A stretch of 30,368 nucleotides of DNA, taken from DTU013 sp964512095. Its GTDB lineage: Bacteria; Bacillota; Clostridia; Acetivibrionales; DTU013. The notes beneath the pieces were generated by a model that saw nothing but the letters and a program-made list of their open reading frames with translations, did not search any database and had not been told where the DNA came from. The stretch lies in the NCBI GenBank assembly GCA_964512095.1, contig CAZEIH010000034.1, forward strand, positions 1-30,368, given 5' to 3'. Positions 16,565 through 24,073 of this stretch are shown piece after piece. The translations under genes were made by a program, and so were the position numbers. The first letter of the stretch is position 1. Each line of letters starts with the position of its first letter.

Positions 16565-18133
16565 TTGAAAAGGATTAAGACCGGTAGCTTATCAATTGCT
16601 GCAATCATTGTGATGTCTTCCATGGTCCTAAGCAGGCTTACAGGCTTTTTGCGAGAGACAATGCTTTCCTGGAGGGTTGGACTCAGCTGGGTACAGGATG
16701 CATATGTAGCTGCCTTCACAGTGCCGGATCTAGTATATATGCTGTTGGTTGGCGGCACCATATCCGCTGCCCTAGTACCCTTTCTCTCTGGAAAGCTTGA
16801 AAAGGGCGAGGATGAGAAGGGCTGGCTTGGGGCAAGTACCTTTATTAACATTGTTTTTTTAGGTATGGTGCTATTATGTGTTCTGGGTATAATTTTTGCA
16901 CCCAGGATAATGCCGGCTGTAGCTCCCGGTTTCTCTGACAGCAGCCCTCAAACTATGCAGCTGGCTGTAAAGCTGTCTAGAATTCTCTTTCCCTCAGTAT
17001 CCTTCTTAATGATGGCAGGCATATGTAATGGAGTGTTAAATTCATATAAAAAATTTGCAGCTGCGGCCTTTGGTCCATCAATATATAACATTGGATGCGC
17101 AATAGGCATTTATCTGTTTGCAGATTCTAATCCAGAAAGCATGACCAAGGTTGCAATATTTGTTGCCCTGAGCGCGTTTGTATACTTTTTGATACAGCTC
17201 ACATTTTCCTTTGGTAAATACAAGTTTTACAAGCCAGTGATACATATTAGAAACAAGGATTTTAGAAAGCTCTTTAGCCATGCGGTACCTTCATTGCTTT
17301 CGTCTTCTATAACTCAGGTTAATACGATAATATCCACTGCATTTGTAAGCTTTAGCGCCATTGAGGGAAGTCTCGCTGCTTTTAGAAATGCAAATACATT
17401 ATGGCAGCTGCCCTATGGGATATTTGCAATGGGAATAGGAACGGCCATTCTGCCGTCCCTATCCGGGAAATACGCATTGGGAGAGCATGAAGAGTATAAA
17501 GGACTACTTATGAAATCCCTTACTTCTGTACTTTTTCTCGCTTTACCTTCTGCAGTAGGATTTATAGTACTAAAGGAACAACTGGTCAGAGCTGTTTTTA
17601 AATGGGGTGGTAGATTCACCGAAGATAATGTCCCATTTGTCGCAACAATACTGGCCTATTTTTGCCTTTCAATGATTACCCAGTCGATAGTAGCCATAAT
17701 GAACAGGGCTTATTATGCCAGACAGGATACAAAAACACCATTGATAGCCGGTCTAATATCAGTGACTCTGAATATTGCCTTTGGAACGATATTCAATTTA
17801 TATACTGACTTTGGCGCTGCAGGGATGGCTCTTTCATATTCGATCATAAGTCTGGTAAACTCATTCATATTACTGCTTTTGCTTAACGTGAAGATGAAGG
17901 GGATACACTTAGACAGACTTGGTAGCTTTTTTATCCGTGCAATTCCTTCAGCTGTTTTAATGGGAGCTGTTTTGCTGCTTATTCAGGCTTTTATTCCCAG
18001 TCCGCAGGGGAAATTGCTACAGCTGATATATTTAGTCATAGAAATAATTACAGGAGCGATAATTTATACTATAATGATGTTGTTGATGAAGTCACAGGAA
18101 GCTATATATTTGAAGAAAAAGATTAAGCAATGA
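16565..18133 (+). CDS. murJ: Lipid II flippase MurJ (MviN family)
   Basis: It moves undecaprenyl-pyrophosphate-linked peptidoglycan precursor across the cytoplasmic membrane. The 522 residues are almost entirely hydrophobic with about 14 predicted membrane helices. The N-terminus carries the MviN-typical SRLTGFLRE (about 20-28) and later DAYVAAFTVPDLVYMLLVGG; NRAYYARQDTKTPLIAG marks the middle of the family profile. The start is TTG 16565, with GGAGG 7 nt upstream. It lies 22 nt after cinA and so very likely belongs to the same transcript. No terminator is seen before the recA promoter. Confidence 0.93.
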   Translation: MKRIKTGSLSIAAIIVMSSMVLSRLTGFLRETMLSWRVGLSWVQDAYVAAFTVPDLVYMLLVGGTISAALVPFLSGKLEKGEDEKGWLGASTFINIVFLGMVLLCVLGIIFAPRIMPAVAPGFSDSSPQTMQLAVKLSRILFPSVSFLMMAGICNGVLNSYKKFAAAAFGPSIYNIGCAIGIYLFADSNPESMTKVAIFVALSAFVYFLIQLTFSFGKYKFYKPVIHIRNKDFRKLFSHAVPSLLSSSITQVNTIISTAFVSFSAIEGSLAAFRNANTLWQLPYGIFAMGIGTAILPSLSGKYALGEHEEYKGLLMKSLTSVLFLALPSAVGFIVLKEQLVRAVFKWGGRFTEDNVPFVATILAYFCLSMITQSIVAIMNRAYYARQDTKTPLIAGLISVTLNIAFGTIFNLYTDFGAAGMALSYSIISLVNSFILLLLLNVKMKGIHLDRLGSFFIRAIPSAVLMGAVLLLIQAFIPSPQGKLLQLIYLVIEIITGAIIYTIMMLLMKSQEAIYLKKKIKQ

Positions 18134-18164
18134 TCTTATATGTAAAAATATGTTATAATGGTTA

Positions 18165-18193
18165 TTGACTCTTTTAGAGAAATAATATATAAT
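18165..18193 (+). promoter_or_regulatory. Sigma-A promoter of recA
   Basis: TTGACT (18165-18170), 17-bp spacer, TATAAT (18188-18193): near-consensus. The predicted transcription start at about 18200 lies next to the LexA box. Confidence 0.85.
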
Positions 18194-18201
18194 TTCAGTC
18201 A

Positions 18202-18214
18202 GAACAGATGTTCG
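18202..18214. promoter_or_regulatory. LexA/DinR (SOS) box of recA
   Basis: GAACAGATGTTCG contains the full GAAC-N4-GTTC dyad of the Gram-positive SOS operator. It begins 8 bp after the -10 hexamer, at or just past the predicted start site, where bound LexA would block transcription. Confidence 0.9.
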
Positions 18215-18243
18215 TTTATTTAGTATAAGGAGGTCAGCCGAAA

Positions 18244-19287
18244 ATGATCGAGAAGACAAAGGCTTTAGAAATGGCTCTTGGCCAGATAGAAAAACAGTTT
18301 GGCAAGGGTGCTGTCATGAAACTGGGAGAAAATTCCCACTTGAATGTAGAAACAATACCTACAGGCTCCATTGGCTTGGATATAGCCTTGGGTGTAGGTG
18401 GGGTACCAAGAGGCCGTATTGTGGAAGTATTTGGCCCTGAATCTTCAGGTAAGACTACAGTTGCGCTGCACATAGTTGCAGAGGCTCAGAAAGTAGGCGG
18501 GGACGCTGCTTTTATAGACGCGGAACATGCATTGGATCCAGTGTATGCTAAAAAATTAGGCGTAGATATAGAAAATCTTATCGTATCTCAGCCTGATACT
18601 GGTGAGCAAGCCCTTGAGATAGCAGAAGCGTTAGTTAGGAGTGGCGCTATAGATGTCATCGTCATTGACTCTGTAGCTGCATTGGTACCAAAGGCTGAGA
18701 TTGACGGCGAAATGGGTGACTCACATATTGGTCTACAGGCACGCCTTATGTCACAGGCTCTTAGAAAGCTGGCGGGTGTCATAAGTAAATCAAATACCAC
18801 TGCCATATTTATAAACCAGTTGAGAGAAAAGGTAGGTGTCATGTTTGGTAACCCTGAGACAACCCCAGGAGGAAGAGCCCTCAAATTTTATTCCTCGGTT
18901 AGACTGGATGTCAGAAGGATAGAGTCGCTAAAGCAGGGCACAGAGGTAATAGGAAACAGGACAAGAGTTAAGGTTGTCAAAAATAAGGTCGCACCACCTT
19001 TCAAGGATGCAGAATTTGACATTATTTATGGCCAGGGTATATCAAAGGAAGGCAGTATTTTGGATGTAGGTGTAAATCTTGATATAGTAAATAAAAGTGG
19101 CTCATGGTTCTCTTATGGCGATCAGCGAATAGGACAGGGCAGGGAAAATGTTAAGCAATACCTAAGGGATAATCCAGAAATTACAAAAGAGATTGAAATG
19201 AAGATAAGAGAAAAATATAGTGAAACCCTTACTGGTAGCACTGAAAAAGATGATGTTAGTAATGCTGGGGATAAAGATTCTGAATAA
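18244..19287 (+). CDS. recA: Recombinase RecA
   Basis: An ATP-dependent strand-exchange recombinase and co-protease for LexA self-cleavage. The 347 residues are standard. Walker A is GPESSGKT (64-71), Walker B lies in VIVIDSVAAL, loop 1/2 regions include GDSHIGLQARLMSQALRK and NQLREKVGVMFGNPETTPGG, and a short acidic C-terminus ends EKDDVSNAGDKDSE. ATG 18244 follows AAGGAGG with about 10-nt spacing. It is transcribed from its own SOS-regulated promoter and is followed by recX after 38 nt. Confidence 0.99.
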   Translation: MIEKTKALEMALGQIEKQFGKGAVMKLGENSHLNVETIPTGSIGLDIALGVGGVPRGRIVEVFGPESSGKTTVALHIVAEAQKVGGDAAFIDAEHALDPVYAKKLGVDIENLIVSQPDTGEQALEIAEALVRSGAIDVIVIDSVAALVPKAEIDGEMGDSHIGLQARLMSQALRKLAGVISKSNTTAIFINQLREKVGVMFGNPETTPGGRALKFYSSVRLDVRRIESLKQGTEVIGNRTRVKVVKNKVAPPFKDAEFDIIYGQGISKEGSILDVGVNLDIVNKSGSWFSYGDQRIGQGRENVKQYLRDNPEITKEIEMKIREKYSETLTGSTEKDDVSNAGDKDSE

Positions 19288-19325
19288 AATCCATAACATT
19301 TTGCAAAGTGGGAGGTGGTGAACAG

Positions 19326-19970
19326 TTGAAAATCACATCTGTAGAAAAAAGTAAAAAAAACAAGGATAGGCTGTCAATATACGTTGATGGGAAGTTTTCA
19401 TTCACCATCTCTGAGGAAGATTATATATCACTGAGTCTTTATGACAAATCAGAGATTAAAGAAGACACATTGAAGTATATAAAGAACATATTAAATTTTA
19501 GAGAAGCAAAGTCAAAAGGAGTCAGATACCTGTCTTTAAGGATGCGAACTGAAAATGAAGTCCAAAACAAGCTGCTAAATGAAGGATACGACCCTGATTG
19601 TATTGAGAATGTGATAAATGAGCTTAAGGCAATTGGTTATATTAATAACAAGCTTTATGCTCAAAAATATGTATTTGACAGGAGTAAACTAAAGCCTCTT
19701 TCTAAAAAAATGATGAGGCTAGAGCTTTTGTCCCGGGGTATACCTGAGGAAACGGCAGATGAGGTGCTTTCAGATTGGAAGATCGAGGATTCGGTGGTAG
19801 CATTAGGCCTTCTCAAAAGAAAATTTGGGAAATATGACATGAGTGATAAAAAAATAATTCGGAAGGCCTATATATTTCTGGTACACAGGGGTTTCTCATC
19901 AGACACAATAAAAGAGGCTATGAAGGAATTTGGTGCTAGCCTTACAGAAAACATGGAAGACAACTTGTGA
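19326..19970 (+). CDS. recX: Regulatory protein RecX
   Basis: RecX binds RecA filaments and limits RecA activity. The 214 residues match the longer Firmicute form. Features are an N-terminal SVEKSKKNKDRLSIYVDG, the RecX repeat region with LSLRMRTENEVQNKLLNEGYD, LKAIGYINNKLYAQKYV and LSRGIPEETADEVL, and a third helical repeat near HRGFSSDTIKEAMKEF. The start chosen is TTG 19326, because GGGAGGTGG ends 7 nt before it; the longer frame from GTG 19308 would begin inside the ribosome binding site. It is co-transcribed with recA and therefore SOS-linked. Confidence 0.93.
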   Translation: MKITSVEKSKKNKDRLSIYVDGKFSFTISEEDYISLSLYDKSEIKEDTLKYIKNILNFREAKSKGVRYLSLRMRTENEVQNKLLNEGYDPDCIENVINELKAIGYINNKLYAQKYVFDRSKLKPLSKKMMRLELLSRGIPEETADEVLSDWKIEDSVVALGLLKRKFGKYDMSDKKIIRKAYIFLVHRGFSSDTIKEAMKEFGASLTENMEDNL

Positions 19971-20170
19971 ATTTGCGCCTCATTCATAACAGCTTCTGTG
20001 GCGACACAGTTTACGCAGTCAATTCGCTTAGGTTAGGTTAGTTTAGTTTAGTTTAGGGAGTCAGGTGGAGAAGACTAAACTCTACCTGACCAAGCAAGGT
20101 AATTAATTCGGTCTACGTCTTCTGGAGACATAGATAAAGCATCGCAGGATGATGAGTATGTGTCCTGTGA
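19969..20170 (+). other. Structured intergenic region after recX, candidate non-coding RNA or 3' UTR
   Basis: Four potential helices occur in 200 nt. First, GAATTTGCG (19969-19977) pairs with CGCA (20014-20017) plus AATTC (20021-20025) across a GTC bulge. Second, inside it, CTGTG-GCGA-CACAG (19996-20009) has a GNRA tetraloop. Third, GTCAGGTGGAG (20060-20070) pairs with CTCTACCTGAC (20080-20090), one G-T. Fourth, ATCGCAGGAT (about 20139-20148) pairs with GTCCTGTGAT (about 20161-20170), two G-T. None is followed by a T-run, so they are not simple terminators. No ORF with a ribosome binding site is present. It matches no riboswitch I recognise. Confidence 0.45.
20028..20057. repeat. Six tandem pentamers TTAG(G/T)
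   Basis: The units read TTAGG, TTAGG, TTAGT, TTAGT, TTAGT, TTAGG without interruption. The run sits between two hairpins of the recX-rimO gap and is complementary to ACTAAAC in the loop of the next hairpin (20074-20080). Confidence 0.9.
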
Positions 20171-20178
20171 TTACTTTA

Positions 20179-20207
20179 TTGAGAAAATGTGAGATATAGT
20201 GTATATT
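20179..20207 (+). promoter_or_regulatory. Candidate sigma-A promoter for rimO-pgsA
   Basis: TTGAGA (20179-20184), 17-bp spacer, TATATT (20202-20207), 40 bp before the rimO start. It lies downstream of the structured region, so that region would not be part of this transcript. Confidence 0.6.
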
Positions 20208-20247
20208 AGTCTATATCAAAAAAGCAAAGAAACATGGGAGGCAATTT

Positions 20248-21588
20248 TTGAAAAAGAAAATAGGGCTTGTATCACTGGGTTGCCCCAAAAATCTTGTTGA
20301 CGGTGAGCTAATGCTGGGTATACTCAAAGACAAGGACTTTGAAATAGTAAATAAAGCTGATGATGCAGAAATAATCATTGTCAATACATGCGGATTCATA
20401 GAGAGCGCAAAGCAGGAGTCCATAAATACGATATTAGAAATGGCAGCCTTCAAGGAAGACAAATGTGAACTGCTGGTAGTAACAGGCTGTATGGTTGAGC
20501 GATATAGACAGATGTTACTTGATGAGATCCCTGAGGTAGATGCAATACTCGGTACCGGTAGCTATGCTGATATAGCCGCTATCATTGAGGAAGCTTATAA
20601 GGGTGAAAGAATATCGAGATATGGCGAGTTAACAGGAACTGCCTACATGGAAGGCGAGCGAATAGTGTCAACAGGTAAGGGTTACGTATACCTGAAGATA
20701 GCGGAGGGCTGTGACAATCGCTGTACCTACTGTATTATTCCTTCTTTACGAGGTTCATATAGAAGTAGGAGTATCCCTTCAATTGTTAGTGAAGCTAAGA
20801 AGCTTGCTGCTACAGGCATAAAGGAGTTTATTCTAGCAGCTCAGGACACGACAAGATATGGTATGGATTTATATGGTAAAAAAGCACTGGTTGAGCTACT
20901 TCGAGAGCTTAGCTGCATAGAGGGAATTGAGTGGATAAGGCTTCTTTATAGTTATCCGGAAGAAATAGATAATGATTTGATCGAGGAAATTGCTAACAAC
21001 GACAAGGTTTGCAAATATCTTGACATACCTATACAACATATTAGTGATTCCATACTAAAAAGAATGGGACGAAGAGGAAGAAGTTCTGATATATTTAGCC
21101 TGCTTGACAACTTAAGAGATAGGATACCGGGGCTTGTCATCAGAACAACAATAATTGTTGGATTTCCCGGAGAGACCGATGATGATTTTTTAATGCTGGA
21201 GGAATTCGTTAGAAAATATAAGTTTGACAGACTTGGGACATTTATGTATTCTAGAGAAGAAGATACTCCTGCGTATGATATGCAGGGGCAAATCCCTCAA
21301 AAGGTAAAAAAGTCTAGATACAACAGGCTAATGAAGCTACAGAGAAGGATTTCTGCTGTAGTGAATTCTCAAAGGCTTGGCATGACATATAGAGTACTTG
21401 TTGAAGGCGTAGCCGACGATGGAATATTCTACTATGGCAGAAGCTATGCAGAAACACCTGGCATAGATGGACTCATTTATTTCACCAGCAGTGAACCATT
21501 GGAACTAAACCGATTTGTTGAAGTAAAGATACTGGACAGCGGTGAATATGATATAACAGGAGAAGTGCCGTATGAATCTTCCAAATAA
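20248..21588 (+). CDS. rimO: Ribosomal protein S12 methylthiotransferase RimO
   Basis: A radical SAM enzyme that adds a methylthio group to an aspartate of ribosomal protein S12. The 446 residues have the three-domain MTTase plan. The UPF0004 domain has cysteines 12 (SLGCPKN), 48 (NTCGFIE) and 81 (TGCMVER) for the auxiliary cluster. The radical SAM core has CDNRCTYC (155-162). A C-terminal TRAM domain (about 376-441) follows. SLGCPKNLVD distinguishes RimO from MiaB. The start is TTG 20248, with GGGAGG 6 nt upstream. Its 3' end overlaps pgsA by 17 nt, so the two are coupled. Confidence 0.95.
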   Translation: MKKKIGLVSLGCPKNLVDGELMLGILKDKDFEIVNKADDAEIIIVNTCGFIESAKQESINTILEMAAFKEDKCELLVVTGCMVERYRQMLLDEIPEVDAILGTGSYADIAAIIEEAYKGERISRYGELTGTAYMEGERIVSTGKGYVYLKIAEGCDNRCTYCIIPSLRGSYRSRSIPSIVSEAKKLAATGIKEFILAAQDTTRYGMDLYGKKALVELLRELSCIEGIEWIRLLYSYPEEIDNDLIEEIANNDKVCKYLDIPIQHISDSILKRMGRRGRSSDIFSLLDNLRDRIPGLVIRTTIIVGFPGETDDDFLMLEEFVRKYKFDRLGTFMYSREEDTPAYDMQGQIPQKVKKSRYNRLMKLQRRISAVVNSQRLGMTYRVLVEGVADDGIFYYGRSYAETPGIDGLIYFTSSEPLELNRFVEVKILDSGEYDITGEVPYESSK

Positions 21589-22189
21589 AATTACTCTATC
21601 TAGAATATTTTTAATACCAATATTAATGATTTTCATTATTCCAATACCTCAGGCGATTGTTGATGCAGGCATTTTAGGGTTTATTAGGCCTCAGATGACA
21701 GCTATTAATGAGTTTATTTCTTCCTTCGGCAGCTATATAGCCGCCGGTATATTCATAATAGCATCCAGTACAGATGCAGTTGATGGGTATATTGCAAGGA
21801 AAAGAAAACTTGTGACAAGATTCGGTAAATTTCTCGATCCAATTGCTGACAAGCTCCTGGTAACAGCTGCCTTGCTAGCTCTTGTCCAGAGTGGTGATAT
21901 AAATGGTTGGGCCGCAATGCTTATTATTTCTCGTGAGTTTATTGTTACTGGCCTGAGACTGGTTGCTGCCGGTGAAGGCATTGTAATAGCCGCAAGTAAT
22001 CTGGGTAAGCTGAAAACCGTGCTACAGGATATAGCAATTGTAGCAGCGTTGCTCAATAATTTCCCACTCAGCCTGATTACTGATTTCCCCTTTGACGGTT
22101 ATGCAATGCTATTAGCTGTCATTATTACTATTTATTCTTTGATCGATTATGTCAAGAAAAACCTCAACGTCATAAATACTAATGCCTAG
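21572..22189 (+). CDS. pgsA: CDP-diacylglycerol:glycerol-3-phosphate 3-phosphatidyltransferase
   Basis: A membrane enzyme that makes phosphatidylglycerophosphate, the committed step to phosphatidylglycerol and cardiolipin. The 205 residues have several membrane helices. The CDP-alcohol phosphotransferase motif is complete: Asp68, Asp71-Gly72, Ala75-Arg76, Gly85, Asp89, Asp93 (DGYIARKRKLVTRFGKFLDP). ATG 21572 lies inside the end of rimO, with AGGAGAAG 6 nt upstream. The rimO-pgsA order is common in Firmicutes. A terminator follows 40 nt after the stop. Confidence 0.95.
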   Translation: MNLPNKITLSRIFLIPILMIFIIPIPQAIVDAGILGFIRPQMTAINEFISSFGSYIAAGIFIIASSTDAVDGYIARKRKLVTRFGKFLDPIADKLLVTAALLALVQSGDINGWAAMLIISREFIVTGLRLVAAGEGIVIAASNLGKLKTVLQDIAIVAALLNNFPLSLITDFPFDGYAMLLAVIITIYSLIDYVKKNLNVINTNA

Positions 22190-22229
22190 TACTGTATAAA
22201 CTTAAATTACAAGACAATAATAGAAAAAT

Positions 22230-22257
22230 ATGTGCTGGAAGTATGAGCACATTTTTA
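22230..22257 (+). terminator. Rho-independent terminator after pgsA
   Basis: Stem ATGTGCT (22230-22236) / AGCACAT (22246-22252), 9-nt loop, followed by TTTTTATTAT. It separates rimO-pgsA from the fapR operon. Confidence 0.75.
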
Positions 22258-22269
22258 TTATAAAAGTAG

Positions 22270-22319
22270 TTGCATACTTAATGAGAATATTATATACTAT
22301 TATTAATAGGATATAGTAT
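22270..22319 (+). promoter_or_regulatory. fapR operon promoter with overlapping dyads (candidate FapR operator)
   Basis: TTGCAT (22270-22275), 17-bp spacer, TATACT (22293-22298). Overlapping and following the -10 are two nested inverted repeats: CTATTA-T-TAATAG (22298-22310) and ATACTAT (22294-22300) / ATAGTAT (22313-22319). FapR of Bacillus represses its own operon from an inverted repeat near the promoter, and malonyl-CoA releases it. Whether these dyads are the site is inference, as the sequence is not the Bacillus consensus in full. Confidence 0.5.
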
Positions 22320-22354
22320 CAGGTAATAATTATTATAATTAGGAAGTGCAATAA

Positions 22355-22921
22355 ATGAGTCGGTCATCCTTACACAAAAAAGAAAGACAGCAGGTATTAA
22401 TAGAAAAGCTAAAGAGTGATCCATTTCTTACTGATGATGAGTTATCTGAGCTTTTTAATGTTAGTGTGCCGACAATAAGACTTGATAGACTAGAAATGGG
22501 AATACCTGAGCTAAGGGAAAGAATAAAGCATGTAGCAGAGAATAACTATGGCAAGGTAAAGTCACTGCAAGGCGCTGAAATTGTTGGTGAGCTTATAGAT
22601 ATAACATTGGGGAAATACGGTGTATCGATTTTAGAAACTGATGATTCTATGGCTTTTAAAAAGACAAAGATTATACGGGGCCACTATATTTATTCTTTAG
22701 CTGAATCCCTTGCAATTGCTGTTATTGATGCACAAGTAGCCCTTGTTGGAGTAGCAAACATTAAATACAAAATTCCGGCATATTCAGGTTGTAGATTGAT
22801 AGCAAAAGCAGAGGTAAAGCAGGTTAGAGGAAGCAAATATATTGTTTGGGTCAAAATATTTGAAAAACAGAAGGAGATGTTCAGGGGAAAATTCATTCTT
22901 GTATCCCTTGAAAAACAGTAG
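22355..22921 (+). CDS. fapR: FapR, malonyl-CoA-responsive repressor of fatty acid and phospholipid genes
   Basis: A transcription factor with 188 residues: an N-terminal DeoR-like helix-turn-helix (about 13-50, LTDDELSELFNVSVPTIRLD) and a C-terminal hotdog-fold effector domain (about 65-188) that binds malonyl-CoA in the known homologues. ATG 22355 follows AGGAAG by 8 nt. It heads the lipid operon immediately before plsX, the same fapR-plsX order as in Bacillus, which supports the identification and suggests autoregulation. Confidence 0.93.
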   Translation: MSRSSLHKKERQQVLIEKLKSDPFLTDDELSELFNVSVPTIRLDRLEMGIPELRERIKHVAENNYGKVKSLQGAEIVGELIDITLGKYGVSILETDDSMAFKKTKIIRGHYIYSLAESLAIAVIDAQVALVGVANIKYKIPAYSGCRLIAKAEVKQVRGSKYIVWVKIFEKQKEMFRGKFILVSLEKQ

Positions 22922-22990
22922 GGAAAATAGTATTTTATATGTAGTGGTGATATCATCACCAACAACTGTAAGATACGGGAGTGAAACATT

Positions 22991-24073
22991 TTGAGGATAT
23001 TGGTTGATGCAATGGGCGGGGATTATGCGCCGGATTCTATAGTTAATGGGAGTATTGATGCGTTAAAGGTCCAGGATGGATTTGACATAGCCTTAATTGG
23101 CGATAAATATCAGATTGAACGATTATTAAAGAAACGCAATTTTGAGAGTACGCGGCTGGAGGTAATACACACAAAGGAAGTTATAACAAATGATGATGTT
23201 CCTACAAGAGCTATTAGAAGCAAAAAGAACTCATCAATGGTCGTCGGTTTCAATATGCTTAAAGAAAGAAAAGGTGATGTATTCTTATCTGCCGGTAGTA
23301 CAGGAGCACTACTTACAGGAGCACTTTTTATTCTCGGTAGACTAAAGGGTGTTGATAGACCGGCATTGGGAGCCGTAATACCAACAAAATCAGGGAAATG
23401 CCTTCTTATAGATGCCGGGCTGAACACTACATGCAAGCCTATTAACTATGTACAGTTTGGTATTTTTGGATCAGCCTATATGAGAGGTTTGTATGGCAAG
23501 GATAATCCCCGGGTTGGTCTTGTTAACATGGGGACAGAGGCTAAAAAGGGAACTGAAATTTTGAAGCAGGCCTATACTATGCTCAAATCTGCAGATTTGA
23601 ATTTTGTAGGCAATATTGAAGGTAAGGACATACCTCTTGGAGAGGTTGATGTTGCAGTATGTGATGGATATGTAGGCAATGTTATGCTTAAATTTCTAGA
23701 GGGAACTGGATCTTTTTTCTCGGGGCTACTTAAAGGTATGTTCAAGCGTAACATTTTTTCTAAGATATCAACACTTTTTGTCATAAAGGATATGAAGGCT
23801 TTTAAAAAGATGATGGATCCCTCTGAGGATGGAGGAGCACCGGTACTTGGAGTAAATGGAATAGTTGTTAAAAGCCATGGGAATTCAAATGACAAGACAA
23901 TTAGAAACGTAATATTGAAAGCAAAGAATATAGCAGATAGCTCAGTATTTAATGAAATCAAGGATAGTGTTGAAAATATGGAGGTTAACACCGATGGCAA
24001 GAAAACAAAACGAGAACGTAAGCGTTGGAATTTTAGGCATAGGAAGCTGCGTCCCAGAAAAGATATTGACTAA
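22991..24073 (+). CDS. plsX: Phosphate acyltransferase PlsX with an unusual basic C-terminal tail
   Basis: It converts acyl-ACP to acyl-phosphate for PlsY in phospholipid synthesis and is peripherally membrane-bound. The protein has 360 residues against about 330 for the family. The N-terminus RILVDAMGGDYAPDSIVNG, SAGSTGALLTGALFILGR and GYVGNVMLKFLEG are typical. The start is TTG 22991, with GGGAGTG 7 nt upstream. The final 29 residues or so (after SVENME) contain about 13 Lys/Arg, and their codons continue 80 nt into fabH in another frame. A normal PlsX would end near 23985; the tail looks like reading through a lost stop. A small hairpin (22945-22961) lies in the gap before the gene. Confidence 0.93.
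   Translation: MRILVDAMGGDYAPDSIVNGSIDALKVQDGFDIALIGDKYQIERLLKKRNFESTRLEVIHTKEVITNDDVPTRAIRSKKNSSMVVGFNMLKERKGDVFLSAGSTGALLTGALFILGRLKGVDRPALGAVIPTKSGKCLLIDAGLNTTCKPINYVQFGIFGSAYMRGLYGKDNPRVGLVNMGTEAKKGTEILKQAYTMLKSADLNFVGNIEGKDIPLGEVDVAVCDGYVGNVMLKFLEGTGSFFSGLLKGMFKRNIFSKISTLFVIKDMKAFKKMMDPSEDGGAPVLGVNGIVVKSHGNSNDKTIRNVILKAKNIADSSVFNEIKDSVENMEVNTDGKKTKRERKRWNFRHRKLRPRKDID

Noticed and set aside
20060..20090. Terminator of recA-recX
   Set aside because: Good stem, but followed by CAAGCAAGG with no T-run; treated as part of a structured region instead.
23952..23993. Longer N-terminus for FabH
   Set aside because: No ribosome binding site before 23952, and the added residues do not fit FabH; ATG 23994 has GGAGG at 9 nt.
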